A stretch of 64,000 nt of DNA from NCBI RefSeq assembly GCF_020682705.1, contig NZ_JAGTTN010000007.1, positions 88,628 to 152,627 of the forward strand, in the 5' to 3' direction. The notes beneath the pieces are model-generated. The model saw only the letters and a program-made list of their open reading frames with translations, did not search any database and was not told the DNA's origin. The DNA comes from Microbacterium allomyrinae (lineage in GTDB: Bacteria; Actinomycetota; Actinomycetes; Actinomycetales; Microbacteriaceae). This document shows, in pieces, positions 1-9,072 of the stretch. The translations under genes and the position numbers were made by a program. Within the stretch, counting starts at the first letter, position 1, and each line of letters opens with the position of its first letter.

Positions 1-1221
1 CCGGCCATCGTCACCGGACGCGTGCCTGCGCCTGGAGTCGAGTTCGGTCCGCTGGCGATCGCCCTGGAGATCGCCGGGCGACCGGTCATCGTGCTTCCCG
101 GTGATCTGCCCGCGTACCGCACGATCCGATTCGGGATGTCGGGCCCCGACGTCGTCCAGTTCAAGCAGGCGATGGCCGCGGTGGGCATCGACGCCGGGGA
201 CCCGGCATCCGACGTCTTCGACGCCGCTGCAGCGCAGGCCGTGACGGCGCTGTACGGACTGGTCGGCTACGCGCCGCCGCCCGCGCCCGAAGGAAGCGCC
301 GACGCGGTCCAGGGGGCGTCCGAGGGGGTCAGCGCCGCGCAGCAGTCCTTGGCGGCCGCGAACGACGAACTCGCCAGGGCCGGCGCCGGGGCATCCGCCG
401 TGGCTCTGCGCGAAGCCGACAACCAGATCGCGAGGGTGCAGCGCGAGCTCGACGCGGCGCGGGTCCTCGACCCCGCCGATCCGCTGCTCGTCGCCGATCT
501 CGAAGACCAGTTGGCGCTGGCGAAGCTGCAGCGTGCGGAGGTGGCGGAGCCGGCCGACACCCGCGGGCAGCGGGCGGCCGTCGACGCCGCGCGTGAGCAG
601 GTGTCACGAGCGCAGGAGGCGCTGTCTCGTGCTCGTGAAGAGGCGTTGCCGTTCCTGCCGTCGAGCGAGATCCTCTACCTGTCCGCCTTGCCTCGACGTG
701 TCGACGCGGTCACCGCCGCGCGCGGCTCGATCCTGCAGGGCGCGGCGATGACGGTGTCCGGCGCATCGCTCGAACTCACCGGTTCGGCCGCCGAGGCCGA
801 TGCGAAGCTTCTCGAAGTCGGCGGCGAGGCGTCCTTCGAGCTCCCCGACGGGGCGACGCACCGTGCGGTGATCGCCGAGATCGTCCCGGGCGAGGACGGC
901 AGCGCTCGCTGGACGATCGGGTTCACACCCGATCCGCTGGCCCCCGAGCAGGTGCAGCAGCTGCAGGGTGCCAACGTCCGGGTGTCGATCCCGGTCGGCG
1001 CTACGCAGGGTGACGTGCTGTTCGTCCCGCTCGCGGCGGTCACCGCGGGTCCGGGCGGCGAGAGCCGTGTCGAAGTCGTCGACGGCGACCCCCGCGATGG
1101 CGACCGCGCCGAGACGAGGCTCGTGGTCGTCGAGACGGGGCTCGCGGCCGATGGCTCGGTCGAGGTGAGACCGGTCGACGGCGGCATCGAGGAGGGCGAT
1201 CTCGTGGTGGTGGGCCGATGA
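1..1221 (+). CDS. Efflux adaptor-like protein, 5' truncated
   Basis: The reading frame is open from the first base, so the N-terminus lies outside the window and 406 residues are visible. Near residues 50-90 there is a peptidoglycan-binding-like helical region (RFGMSGPDVVQFKQ). A long Ala/Glu/Arg-rich coiled coil follows at about 100-220, then a beta-rich barrel-like C-terminal half. That order (hairpin then barrel) is typical of HlyD/MacA-type membrane fusion proteins, and Gram-positive versions often carry a peptidoglycan-binding domain. Its stop overlaps the start of the ATPase gene by 4 nt, and a MacB-like permease follows. The likely role is the extracytoplasmic adaptor of an efflux or export pump. 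The substrate cannot be read from the sequence. Confidence 0.72.
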   Translation, partial: PAIVTGRVPAPGVEFGPLAIALEIAGRPVIVLPGDLPAYRTIRFGMSGPDVVQFKQAMAAVGIDAGDPASDVFDAAAAQAVTALYGLVGYAPPPAPEGSADAVQGASEGVSAAQQSLAAANDELARAGAGASAVALREADNQIARVQRELDAARVLDPADPLLVADLEDQLALAKLQRAEVAEPADTRGQRAAVDAAREQVSRAQEALSRAREEALPFLPSSEILYLSALPRRVDAVTAARGSILQGAAMTVSGASLELTGSAAEADAKLLEVGGEASFELPDGATHRAVIAEIVPGEDGSARWTIGFTPDPLAPEQVQQLQGANVRVSIPVGATQGDVLFVPLAAVTAGPGGESRVEVVDGDPRDGDRAETRLVVVETGLAADGSVEVRPVDGGIEEGDLVVVGR

Positions 1222-1895
1222 CGGCGCCTCTGGTGGAGCTGCGAGACGTCACCCGCTCGTTTCCCGGTCCGCCCGAGGTGCAGGCACTCAAAGGCGCGTC
1301 GCTGTGCATCGACGCGGGCGAGTACGTCTCGATCGTGGGGCCGAGCGGATCGGGCAAGTCGACGATGCTGAACATTCTCGGCCTGCTCGACCGGCCGAGC
1401 GTGGGGGAGTACCGCATCGAGGGGCAACTGACCGGAGAGCTCACCGAGGATCAGCGCGCTGCGGTGCGCGCACGACGGATCGGTTTCGTTTTCCAGTCGT
1501 TCCATCTGATGGCGAGGCGAACCGTGCTCGACAACGTGCTCATGCCGATGCTCTACAGCGGAGTTCCGCGCGCGGAGCGTGAGCCTCGCGCCCGGGAGGT
1601 GCTCGACCGCGTCGGGCTGTCGCACCGTATCGACTTCATTCCCGGAACCCTCTCCGGAGGGGAGCGACAGCGCGTAGCCGTCGCGCGTGCCGTCGTCAGC
1701 CGTCCCAGCATCGTGCTGGCCGACGAGCCGACAGGCAACCTCGACGAGAACACCACCGGCGGAGTGCTCGACCTGTTCGACGAGATGAACGCCGACGGTC
1801 TCACGCTGATCGTGATCACGCACGACGCGAGCGTCGCCGCGCGGGCGGGTCGGTGCATCCGCATCGCCGATGGCCGGCTGCAGGAGGTCGCGTGA
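1218..1895 (+). CDS. ABC transporter ATP-binding protein (MacB/LolD type)
   Basis: This 225-residue cytoplasmic ATPase should power the adaptor/permease pair around it. Walker A is GPSGSGKST at residues 41-49. The family signature LSGGERQRVAVARA lies near residue 142, followed by Walker B (IVLADEP) and a D-loop, then a switch histidine (VITHD). Size and signature match the small MacB/LolD/FtsE subgroup. ATG overlaps the preceding stop as ATGA, and its own stop overlaps the permease start (GTGA), so all three genes are probably translationally coupled. The family exports peptides, macrolides or lipoproteins; which applies here is unknown. Confidence 0.93.
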   Translation: MTAPLVELRDVTRSFPGPPEVQALKGASLCIDAGEYVSIVGPSGSGKSTMLNILGLLDRPSVGEYRIEGQLTGELTEDQRAAVRARRIGFVFQSFHLMARRTVLDNVLMPMLYSGVPRAEREPRAREVLDRVGLSHRIDFIPGTLSGGERQRVAVARAVVSRPSIVLADEPTGNLDENTTGGVLDLFDEMNADGLTLIVITHDASVAARAGRCIRIADGRLQEVA

Positions 1896-3190
1896 GCACC
1901 GACATCGACGACCCGGTGACGGATGCCGCGCCGGACCTGGCGGATGCGGCATCCGCTCTGGTTCCCAAGGTTCCGCATGCGGACCGCTTCACGTTCGCCG
2001 ACCTGCTCATCGAGGCCACCGCAGACATCGGCACCCGCCCCGCACGTCTGGTCATGACGGTGATGGGAACGGTGCTGGGCATCGGAGCCCTTGTGGCGAC
2101 CTTCGGATTCGCACAGACCGCGGCGGGTCAGATCGCCCGCCAGTTCGACGCGGTCGCAGCGACGCAGGTCGTGATCGAGCCGGCGTCCGCGCAGACGGCG
2201 GGAGGCTCGAGCGTCGCGACGTCCCGACTGCCCTGGGATGCCGCGGAGCGCGCGATGCGCCTGGTCGGGGTCGAATCGGCCGCGATGGCAGGAGAGGTCG
2301 ATCTCGGCGACGGGACGATCACGGCGGTCCCGGTCAATGACCCGTCGGCCGCGGCGGTCGCTCCACCGCCGCTGATCGCGGCGACGGCGGGGATCTTCGA
2401 GGTAGCCGGTGCAGACGTCGCGACCGGGCGTATGTTCGACAGCGGGCACGACGCGCGCGGCGACCGTGTGGCCGTGCTCGGTGAGCGCGCGGCAGAGCGT
2501 CTGGGGATCAACCGCGTCGACAGTCAGCCCTCGATCTTCATCTCTGGACTGGCATATGCCGTGATCGGCATCTTCGAGGATCCCGAGCTCCGCGTCGATC
2601 TGCTCGACGCGGTCGTCATCCCGATCTCGACGGCTCGCGCCGACGTCGCCCTCGCCGCCGCGGACGAGCTCGTGATCCGGATCGTGCCGGGCGCGGGCCC
2701 GCAGGTCGCCGAGCAGGCGGCCATCGCGCTGGACCCCGGCGCCCCCGACGCCTTCGACGTGTCGGCACCGTCGGGACGATCGGATCTGGGGCAGAGCGTC
2801 CAGGCGGACGTCAACGTGGTGTTCCTCATCCTGGGCGCGATCGTTCTGCTCGCCGGGGGCCTCGGCATCGCCAACGTCACGATGCTCACCGTGATGGAGC
2901 GCACGCCCGAGATCGGACTGCGCCGCGCGCTGGGCGCGACCGGCCGTCAGATCTCCGGCCAATTCGTCATCGAATCCGTCGTGATCGGGCTGCTCGGCGG
3001 GCTCATCGGCGCGTCGATCGGGGTGATGGCGGTGGTCGCCGTTTCGCTGATGCAGCAGTGGACGCCCATCGTCGATCCGCTCGTCGCGATCGCGGGGGCG
3101 GTGCTGGGCGCGGTGGTCGGCCTCGTCGCCGGCGGCATCCCGGCACGTCGGGCGGCGAAGATCGAGCCCGTGAGCGCGCTGCGCTCCTGA
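1892..3190 (+). CDS. MacB-like ABC transporter permease
   Basis: This 432-residue membrane protein has the MacB/FtsX layout. There is one N-terminal membrane segment near residues 45-65 (LVMTVMGTVLGIGALVATFG), a large extracytoplasmic domain, and three C-terminal segments carrying the FtsX signature (TPEIGLRRALGATGRQI). A longer frame exists upstream, but GTG at 1892 gives a 4-nt overlap with the ATPase stop and a normal N-terminus. It is the third gene of the efflux trio and ends just before a convergent acetyltransferase gene. No strong terminator is visible in the 32-bp gap. Confidence 0.92.
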   Translation: MSTDIDDPVTDAAPDLADAASALVPKVPHADRFTFADLLIEATADIGTRPARLVMTVMGTVLGIGALVATFGFAQTAAGQIARQFDAVAATQVVIEPASAQTAGGSSVATSRLPWDAAERAMRLVGVESAAMAGEVDLGDGTITAVPVNDPSAAAVAPPPLIAATAGIFEVAGADVATGRMFDSGHDARGDRVAVLGERAAERLGINRVDSQPSIFISGLAYAVIGIFEDPELRVDLLDAVVIPISTARADVALAAADELVIRIVPGAGPQVAEQAAIALDPGAPDAFDVSAPSGRSDLGQSVQADVNVVFLILGAIVLLAGGLGIANVTMLTVMERTPEIGLRRALGATGRQISGQFVIESVVIGLLGGLIGASIGVMAVVAVSLMQQWTPIVDPLVAIAGAVLGAVVGLVAGGIPARRAAKIEPVSALRS

Positions 3191-3222
3191 GCAGGGCCGT
3201 CGCTCCGCTGCGGGCCGGTGGG

Positions 3223-3711
3223 TCAGGCCGTCTCGGCGCCGAGCGTCTTCCCGTACCAGCGGGTCGCGTTGGGGTTGTCGTTGTACGGCTCGATCGCGAC
3301 GAAGCCGGTGCGGGCGTAGAGCGCGCCCGCGGCTTCGAGGGTGTGGTGGGTGTCGAGCACGAGCTCCGTCGCGCCGAACGCCCGGGCACGCGTCTCGAGC
3401 TCGTCGATGAGCAGGCGCCCCCAGCCGCGCCCGCGGGTCTCGGGGCGCAGGTACAGGTGCTTGACCTCGTAGCGAGTGCCGTATGGGCCGGGAGCGACGA
3501 GACGGATGCCGCCGCAGCCCACCGCCGATGCGTCGTCGTCGTCGAGCACGAGGAAGACTCCCGCAGGAGGCTCGAATGCGGCGGGATCGGGGAAGATCGT
3601 CCGGTAGCCGACGCCCTCGAGGGCGAACCCGTCGGTGCGCGCGCGGAAGTACTCCGCGAGCAGCTCGTGCGCATCGCGGGCGTCGACGGGGGAGGGGCGC
3701 AGAGTCACCAC
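3223..3711 (-). CDS. GNAT family N-acetyltransferase
   Basis: This 162-residue protein has the GNAT acetyl-CoA fold. The motif A region reads LYLRPETRGRGWGRLLIDELE (R/Q-x-x-G-x-G/A type) and is followed by a motif-B tail (ALYARTGFVAIEPYNDNP). The substrate is unknown; close relatives act on small amines or amino acids. On the minus strand a TACGCT hexamer sits 6 nt before GTG 3711, which suggests a leaderless message. It is transcribed convergently with the efflux permease and divergently from dapB. Confidence 0.88.
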   Translation of the reverse strand: MVTLRPSPVDARDAHELLAEYFRARTDGFALEGVGYRTIFPDPAAFEPPAGVFLVLDDDDASAVGCGGIRLVAPGPYGTRYEVKHLYLRPETRGRGWGRLLIDELETRARAFGATELVLDTHHTLEAAGALYARTGFVAIEPYNDNPNATRWYGKTLGAETA

Positions 3712-3798
3712 ACCTCCAGCGTAAGCGCCGCACGGGAGCGGGCGTCCGAAGGAGCGGCGGGCAGGGTCAGGGGAGGCGCGCGACCTAGGATGGACACC

Positions 3799-4614
3799 AT
3801 GACGACGCGCGTGGCCATCGTGGGCGGAACCGGCAAGCTCGGTGCGATCATCCGCGACGTGATCGAGACCGAGCCCGGATACGAGATCTCCGCGGTGCTG
3901 TCATCGCGGTCCGAGATGTCGGAGCTCGACGGCGCCGATCTGGTGGTCGACGCGTCGACGCCCGCCGTCTCGATCGATGTCGTCCGCGCGGCGATCGACC
4001 GAGGCATCAACGTGCTCGTGGGCACGTCGGGCTGGTCGTCCGAGCGCATCGCCCTCGTCCGTCCGCTCGTGGAGGCCGCCGGCACCGGTGCGGTCTTCAT
4101 CCCCAACTTCTCGCTCGGCTCGGTGCTGGGCTCTGCCCTCGCCGCCGCGGCTGCGCCGTTCTTCCCGTCGATCGAGATCGTCGAGGCCCACCGCGAGACC
4201 AAGATCGACTCGCCGAGCGGCACCGCGGTGCGCACCGCGGAACTCATCGCCGCGGCCCGCGAAAGCGTCGGGCCGGTGGAGTCTCCGCACGTCGACCAGC
4301 GCGCCCGCGGTCAGCAGGTCGCGAGCGTGCCCATCCATTCGCTGCGCCGTCCCGGCGTGGTGGCGCGCCAGGAGGCGATCCTCTCGGGCGCCGGCGAGTC
4401 GTTGACGATCGTGCACGACACCGTCGACCCGGCGCCGGCCTATGCCCCCGGCATCCGTCTGGCACTGACGGCGGCGCGCGATGCGTCGGGCGTCGTGGTG
4501 GGACTCGACAGCCTGATCGACATCGGCATCGGGCGCCCGGGTCCGGCCGCCGCGGCGCACCCCGTGGATGAGGGCGGCGTACCCGGGCAGGTCGCGCGCA
4601 CCACCGGCGCATGA
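3799..4614 (+). CDS. dapB: 4-hydroxy-tetrahydrodipicolinate reductase
   Basis: DapB reduces the DapA product with NAD(P)H in lysine/diaminopimelate synthesis. The 271-residue protein starts with a Rossmann motif (GGTGKLG) and carries the signature EAHRETKIDSPSGTA, in which the usual second His is Arg and the usual Asp before Pro is Ser. The catalytic His and Lys are kept. ATG 3799 was chosen because TAGGAT (3786-3791) lies 7 nt upstream, the leaderless pattern seen across this window; an in-frame ATG at 3790 would fall inside that -10. dapA is 6 kb away and dapF 19 kb away. The downstream gene overlaps by 4 nt. Confidence 0.95.
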   Translation: MTTRVAIVGGTGKLGAIIRDVIETEPGYEISAVLSSRSEMSELDGADLVVDASTPAVSIDVVRAAIDRGINVLVGTSGWSSERIALVRPLVEAAGTGAVFIPNFSLGSVLGSALAAAAAPFFPSIEIVEAHRETKIDSPSGTAVRTAELIAAARESVGPVESPHVDQRARGQQVASVPIHSLRRPGVVARQEAILSGAGESLTIVHDTVDPAPAYAPGIRLALTAARDASGVVVGLDSLIDIGIGRPGPAAAAHPVDEGGVPGQVARTTGA

Positions 4615-5060
4615 CCGCGCGCATCGGCGTCGCCGTGATGGCGGTGCTCCTCGCGCTGTACATCGTCCTCGTCGGCCAGCGGGCGTGGCTGCTGCTCGTC
4701 AGCGGCGATCCCGTGGGCATCGCGATGGGAGTGGGGCTCGTCGCTCTGCCGCTCATCGCCGCGTGGGCGCTCGTGCGCGAGCTGCTGTTCGGCGTGCACG
4801 CCCAGCGGCTGGGGCGCCGCCTCGAGGACGAGGGTGCTCTGCCCGACGACGAGGTGGGCGTGCGTCCCAGCGGGCGGGTGCTGCGCGAGGACGGGGATGC
4901 CGTGTTCCCCGTCTATCGTGCCGATGTCGAGTCGCACCCCGACGACTGGCGGGCCTGGTACCGGCTCGGTCTCGCATACGATGCGGCGGGCGACCGGCGC
5001 CGCGCGCGCGAAGCGATTCGCACTTCGATCAAGCTGGAATCGGCCGAGCGCTCCCGCTGA
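4611..5060 (+). CDS. Membrane protein with C-terminal TPR-like repeat
   Basis: This 149-residue protein has two membrane segments (about residues 7-29 and 33-58), a charged linker, and a C-terminal helical pair resembling one tetratricopeptide repeat (DWRAWYRLGLAYDAAGDRRRAREAIRTSI). Its ATG overlaps the dapB stop (ATGA), implying co-translation. The TPR-like tail should face the cytoplasm and could bind a partner. The function is unknown; small actinobacterial proteins like this are usually annotated as tetratricopeptide or hypothetical membrane proteins. Confidence 0.8.
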   Translation: MTARIGVAVMAVLLALYIVLVGQRAWLLLVSGDPVGIAMGVGLVALPLIAAWALVRELLFGVHAQRLGRRLEDEGALPDDEVGVRPSGRVLREDGDAVFPVYRADVESHPDDWRAWYRLGLAYDAAGDRRRAREAIRTSIKLESAERSR

Positions 5061-5087
5061 ACCCGGGAGAGTACGCCTGGGACAGGG

Positions 5088-6032
5088 TCAGCCCGCGGGC
5101 GGCACGGCGGCAGCGACAGCGTCTTCGACGGTCGGATGTGCGAACGTGAAGCCGCTGGCCTGCAGCACGGCCGGCACGACATCCATATCAGCCGTCAGAA
5201 CAGCCTCGGTCGCATCCCGTCCGAGCACGAGCTTCATGCCCCACACGGGTGCCCGGAGCGCGAACGGGCGGTTCATGCGGACAGCGAGCGCGAAACCGAG
5301 ATCGTTCGCGGTCGCGCGGGTGGGTCCGGTGAGATTGACCGGACCCGACAATTCGGAGTCGATCACGTGCCGGATGGCGCGCACTTCGTCATCGAGCGCG
5401 ATCCAGGGCCAGACCTGGGCGCCGCGGCCGATGGGCCCGCTCGCTCCGAGTCGAGTGAGCAGCATCAGCGGCTTCAGCACACCGTCCTGGTGCACCACCG
5501 GGGCGGTCCGCAGCAGCGCGACGCGCGTCTGCTCGCCCGCTCCGAGCGCAGCCGCCTCCCATTCGCCGCACAGATCGGCGAGGAAGGACTCGCCGCGTGC
5601 GGCCGACTCGACGAGCTTCTGGCCGGGAGTCGAGCCGTAGTATCCGACGGCCGACGCCGATATGAACGCCGGCGCATCCGTGCCGAGTTCGCGGACGGCG
5701 CGAGCCAGTGCCTGCGTCGGAGTGATGCGCGACCACAGCAGGGTGTTCTTGTACTTCCCGGTCCAGGGAAAACGGCCGATGCTTGCACCGTTGAGCCCCA
5801 CGACGGCCGTCGCGCCGTCGAGCACCGCGGGATCGAGCGGTGCGGCGTCGGTAAGCCACTCAACCTCGTGCGCGGCCTCCGGAGGGCGGCGGACGAGGGT
5901 CGTGACCTCGATGCCGTCGGCGCGCAGGCCCTCGACGAGAGCGGTGCCGATCAGGCCCGACGATCCGGCGACGACGACCCGGCGACCGTCGCCGGCGCGT
6001 CGGTCGTCACCGGGCGTGCGGGCTTCAGGCAA
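5088..6032 (-). CDS. TIGR01777 family NAD(P)-dependent epimerase
   Basis: This is a 314-residue extended SDR protein. The N-terminal nucleotide-binding motif is VVVAGSSGLIGTALVEGLRADG, and an SxxxYYG segment (ISASAVGYYGS) carries the catalytic Tyr. The C-terminal end (FALRAPVWGMKLVLGRDATEAVLTADMDVVPAVLQASGF) fits the DUF1731 tail of the TIGR01777 (SDR39U1/YfcH) family. The natural substrate of this family is not established. The start is a TTG overlapping the OsmC stop by 8 nt, with GAGG a few bases upstream, so it is probably coupled to the OsmC gene. Confidence 0.87.
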   Translation of the reverse strand: MPEARTPGDDRRAGDGRRVVVAGSSGLIGTALVEGLRADGIEVTTLVRRPPEAAHEVEWLTDAAPLDPAVLDGATAVVGLNGASIGRFPWTGKYKNTLLWSRITPTQALARAVRELGTDAPAFISASAVGYYGSTPGQKLVESAARGESFLADLCGEWEAAALGAGEQTRVALLRTAPVVHQDGVLKPLMLLTRLGASGPIGRGAQVWPWIALDDEVRAIRHVIDSELSGPVNLTGPTRATANDLGFALAVRMNRPFALRAPVWGMKLVLGRDATEAVLTADMDVVPAVLQASGFTFAHPTVEDAVAAAVPPAG

Positions 6033-6450
6033 GCGTCGCCTCGAGGGTGATCTCGATGCCCGCGAGGGCCTGCGAGACGGGGCATCCTGCCTTCGCGCCC
6101 TGCGCGATGCGCTCGAAGTCCGCAGGCTCCAGGCCCGGGACGACCGCGTTGACGTTGAGGTGGCTGCCGGTGATGCCGGTGCCCGGCTTGAACGTCACCG
6201 ACGCGGTGGTGTCGATCGACTCGGGAGGCGTGCCGTTCTCGGCGAGCGCGCCCGAGAGCGCCATGCTGAAGCACGACGAGTGCGCCGCCGCGATGAGCTC
6301 TTCGGGCGTGGTGACCGATGTCGACCCTTCGCTGCGCGCCTTCCAGTTCACATCGAAGGTGCCCAGGCCCGAAGAGACGAACGTCACCTCGCCGGATCCG
6401 TCGACAAGTCCGCCCTTCCAGGCGGTGGTGGCTTCGCTCGTGACGGTCAT
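6025..6450 (-). CDS. OsmC family peroxiredoxin-like protein
   Basis: This 141-residue OsmC/Ohr-fold protein probably reduces organic hydroperoxides. The two family cysteines are present: one in the EELIAAAHSSCFSMALS helix and one in KAGCPVSQAL. A longer frame starts at 6549, but the start at 6450 was preferred because GAGGAG precedes it at normal spacing and the N-terminus MTVTSEATTAWKG matches the family length. A TAGGCT hexamer about 45 nt further upstream on this strand is a plausible -10. It is co-transcribed with the epimerase that overlaps its end. Confidence 0.92.
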   Translation of the reverse strand: MTVTSEATTAWKGGLVDGSGEVTFVSSGLGTFDVNWKARSEGSTSVTTPEELIAAAHSSCFSMALSGALAENGTPPESIDTTASVTFKPGTGITGSHLNVNAVVPGLEPADFERIAQGAKAGCPVSQALAGIEITLEATLA

Positions 6451-6597
6451 GGGGGCCTCCTCGTGCCGTGCATCCGGGTCCGGATGCCTCGCGGTCAGCC
6501 TAACGTCGGCATGCGCTGCGGCGCGACGGGTCGCCGGCGATACCCGCACTCGGTGCGAGCGCGGACCCGCGACGGGCCGAATGCGACGGATGCCGCG

Positions 6598-7197
6598 TCA
6601 GGCCGCCGCGGGGCGCTCGCGCCCGACGATGCCCGCGCGCTGGAGGACCAGATACAGCTGGCAGCCGAGGCAGAGTCCGAAGACGGCGTTGAGGAAGGCG
6701 GCGATGAACGCCGCGGCCGCGGCGATCGTCAGACCCCACGGCACGCCGAACAGCTGCAGCACGAGTCCGATGACCGACACCAGCAGTCCGACGCCCTGTG
6801 CGAAGCGCGGCGGGCGCGGGTCCTCGAGCTCTGTCGGGGGAGCGAGGCGCGGCGCGACCAGCCGGCGGTACAGCACGCCCCACGGCGCAGTGCGCGGAGA
6901 CACGACACCCCACAGGAACAGCAGCGCGGCCACCAGGAGCAGCAGGAACGCGGGGTCCAGCACACGCTGCGCGATCGACGCCTGCGTGATAGCCCACCCC
7001 TGCGGCACGAACGTCGCATCGGCGAGCGGCTGATACGCGAACCAGCCGAACGATGCGATCCCGGCCTGCGCCGTCGAGAGTCCCGTCAGGCCGAGAAAGA
7101 CCACCACCAGCAGCAGCACCGACGTGATCCCAGCCGCGAAGCGCGGACCCCGGGGGTCGATTCCGCGACGGGGCGTGGGGATCGCTGGGTCAGACAT
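6598..7197 (-). CDS. DUF4395 family membrane protein
   Basis: This 199-residue integral membrane protein has about four hydrophobic segments (near residues 22-45, 80-98, 130-150 and 155-180), in the DUF4395 pattern. A CLGC motif sits at residues 176-179, in or at the edge of the last helix. The start overlaps the end of the thioredoxin-like gene by 8 nt, so the two are coupled. The pairing of a CxxC membrane protein with a membrane-anchored thioredoxin suggests a role in thiol redox transfer. That is inference, as DUF4395 has no established function known to me. Confidence 0.86.
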   Translation of the reverse strand: MSDPAIPTPRRGIDPRGPRFAAGITSVLLLVVVFLGLTGLSTAQAGIASFGWFAYQPLADATFVPQGWAITQASIAQRVLDPAFLLLLVAALLFLWGVVSPRTAPWGVLYRRLVAPRLAPPTELEDPRPPRFAQGVGLLVSVIGLVLQLFGVPWGLTIAAAAAFIAAFLNAVFGLCLGCQLYLVLQRAGIVGRERPAAA

Positions 7198-7627
7198 TCG
7201 CGTCCTCCGCGATCAGCCGGTTCAGTTCGAGTTCGAGCACATCGCGGCTGGGAGTGCCGCCGAATCGGGTCTGAACGATGCCGTCGCGGTCCAGGACGAG
7301 AGTCGTGGGCGTCTGCAGCACGTGGAAGTGCTTCGCGATGTCGGGGCGATGCGTCAGGTCGACATCGAGGTGGCGGACCCCCTCGTGTCCATCGGCGATC
7401 GCGGCGAGCGTGCGGTGCACGCCGGGGCATCGCGCGCACATCTCGGTGCTGAACTGCAGCAGCGTCGCGACCTCGCCGAGACCATCGGCGCCGAGACGGT
7501 GCGGTTCGACGATCTCGTGAGCGACGTGCCGCTGAGGCCGCGACTGGCGCCAGTTCAGGAAGACGCCGAGGGCCACCGTCACCGCAAGAAGGGCGGCGAG
7601 GGCGATCAGAGCGCCGACGAGGTTCAC
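7190..7627 (-). CDS. Membrane-anchored thioredoxin-like protein
   Basis: This 145-residue protein has one N-terminal membrane segment (about residues 4-24) and a thioredoxin domain with active-site CARC at 64-67 and cis-proline TPTT near 110. The residues after the membrane segment are basic (NWRQSRPQR), so by the positive-inside rule the thioredoxin domain may face the cytoplasm; this is uncertain. GTG 7627 lies 8 nt after TAGCCT on the minus strand. It overlaps the DUF4395 gene and is divergent from thyA. It could be a disulfide reductase or a TlpA-like thiol donor. Confidence 0.86.
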   Translation of the reverse strand: MNLVGALIALAALLAVTVALGVFLNWRQSRPQRHVAHEIVEPHRLGADGLGEVATLLQFSTEMCARCPGVHRTLAAIADGHEGVRHLDVDLTHRPDIAKHFHVLQTPTTLVLDRDGIVQTRFGGTPSRDVLELELNRLIAEDANV

Positions 7628-7734
7628 AGCAGATCAGGCTAATCCCTTTCAGCTGAATAGGTACCGGATGCGGGATTGTGACGCTCCCCGCGTAACAAAG
7701 CCGACCGCCTCGTGGCGCGGGTATCGTGGCAGCC

Positions 7735-8544
7735 GTGACGACGCCGCTCCCGACCCCGTACGAAGACCTGCTGCGCGATGTGCTCGAGAACGGCGTCCAC
7801 AAGGACGACCGCACCGGCACCGGCACGACCAGCGCGTTCGGTCGGCAGATCCGCTTCGACCTGGCGCAGGGGTTCCCCCTCATCACGACCAAGCGGGTGC
7901 ACTTCAAGTCCATCGCGTACGAACTGCTGTGGTTCCTGCGCGGCGACTCCAACGTGAAGTGGCTGCGCGAGAACGGCGTCACGATCTGGGACGAGTGGGC
8001 CGACGCCGACGGCGAGCTCGGTCCGGTGTACGGCGTGCAGTGGCGCTCGTGGCCCTCGCCGGACGGCGCGCACATCGATCAGATCTCTCTGGTGCTCGAC
8101 CAGATCCGCTCGAACCCGGACTCGCGGCGGCTCATCGTCTCGGCGTGGAATCCCGCCGACATCCCGGATATGGCGCTCGCGCCCTGCCATGCGATGTTCC
8201 AGTTCTACGTCGCCGACGGCAAGCTGTCGTGCCAGCTCTACCAGCGCAGCGCCGACCTCTTCCTCGGGGTTCCGTTCAACATCGCGTCCTACGCGCTGCT
8301 GACCCTGATGGTCGCGCAGCAGGCAGGGCTCGAGCCGGGCGACTTCGTGTGGACCGGCGGCGACTGCCACATCTACGACAACCACCTCGAGCAGGTTCGC
8401 GAGCAGCTGACCCGCGACGCGTACCCCTCCCCGAGGTTCCGGTTCGCGCGCACGCCCGACTCGATCTTCGACTACAGGTTCGAGGATTTCGTGATCGAGG
8501 ACTATCAGCACCACCCGGCGATCCGCGGAGCCGTCGCCGTATGA
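7735..8544 (+). CDS. thyA: Thymidylate synthase
   Basis: ThyA methylates dUMP to dTMP using methylenetetrahydrofolate, yielding dihydrofolate. The nucleophile is Cys151 in [13 protein letters not shown]. Other conserved blocks are [30 protein letters not shown] and DCHIYDNH. The 269-residue length is normal for the E. coli-like subgroup. GTG 7735 was chosen over GTG 7726 because TATCGT (7722-7727) lies exactly 7 nt upstream, while no Shine-Dalgarno sequence is visible. folA overlaps its stop by 4 nt, so dihydrofolate production and recycling are coupled. Confidence 0.97.
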   Translation: MTTPLPTPYEDLLRDVLENGVHKDDRTGTGTTSAFGRQIRFDLAQGFPLITTKRVHFKSIAYELLWFLRGDSNVKWLRENGVTIWDEWADADGELGPVYGVQWRSWPSPDGAHIDQISLVLDQIRSNPDSRRLIVSAWNPADIPDMALAPCHAMFQFYVADGKLSCQLYQRSADLFLGVPFNIASYALLTLMVAQQAGLEPGDFVWTGGDCHIYDNHLEQVREQLTRDAYPSPRFRFARTPDSIFDYRFEDFVIEDYQHHPAIRGAVAV

Positions 8545-9062
8545 CCGATCCGGGCGCGGCGCGCATCGGGCTGATCTGGGCAGAGGCCGTCTGCGGCGTC
8601 ATCGGCGCCGGCGGCGGGATGCCGTGGCACGTTCCCGAGGATCTCGCCCGCTTCAAGCGCATCACGCTCGGGGCACCGGTCGTGATGGGCCGTCGCACGT
8701 GGGAGTCCTTCCCCGAGAGGTTCCGCCCGCTGCCGGGGCGGCGCAACATCGTCGTCACGAGGCAGGAGTCGTGGGCGGATGCCGGGGCGGAGCGCGCAGG
8801 ATCGCTCGATGCGGCACTCGCCACGGCAGCGGAGGGCGACCCCGACTGGATCTGGGTCATCGGCGGCGGACAGCTGTACCGCGAGGCCATCGCCCGCGCG
8901 GACCGGCTGGAGGTCACCGAGCTCGACGTCGTCGTGGAGGGCGACACCACCGCGCCCGACCGTTCCCACTGGCGCACCACGGCGGTCGATCCGCCGAGCG
9001 GCTGGCACACCTCGCGCACCGGCATCCGTCACCGCTTCTTGACGCTCGCGCCGGCGTCGTAG
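8541..9062 (+). CDS. folA: Dihydrofolate reductase
   Basis: This 173-residue enzyme regenerates tetrahydrofolate from the dihydrofolate made by ThyA. The fold landmarks are visible: the substrate loop [21 protein letters not shown], the NADPH motif [12 protein letters not shown], and [14 protein letters not shown]. The acidic residue after the Met20-type loop is Glu (VPEDL), as in Gram-positive enzymes where Asp or Glu is used. The start overlaps the thyA stop as ATGA. A leaderless SDR gene follows 10 nt downstream. Confidence 0.97.
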   Translation: MTDPGAARIGLIWAEAVCGVIGAGGGMPWHVPEDLARFKRITLGAPVVMGRRTWESFPERFRPLPGRRNIVVTRQESWADAGAERAGSLDAALATAAEGDPDWIWVIGGGQLYREAIARADRLEVTELDVVVEGDTTAPDRSHWRTTAVDPPSGWHTSRTGIRHRFLTLAPAS

Positions 9063-9072
9063 GCTGGCGCGC

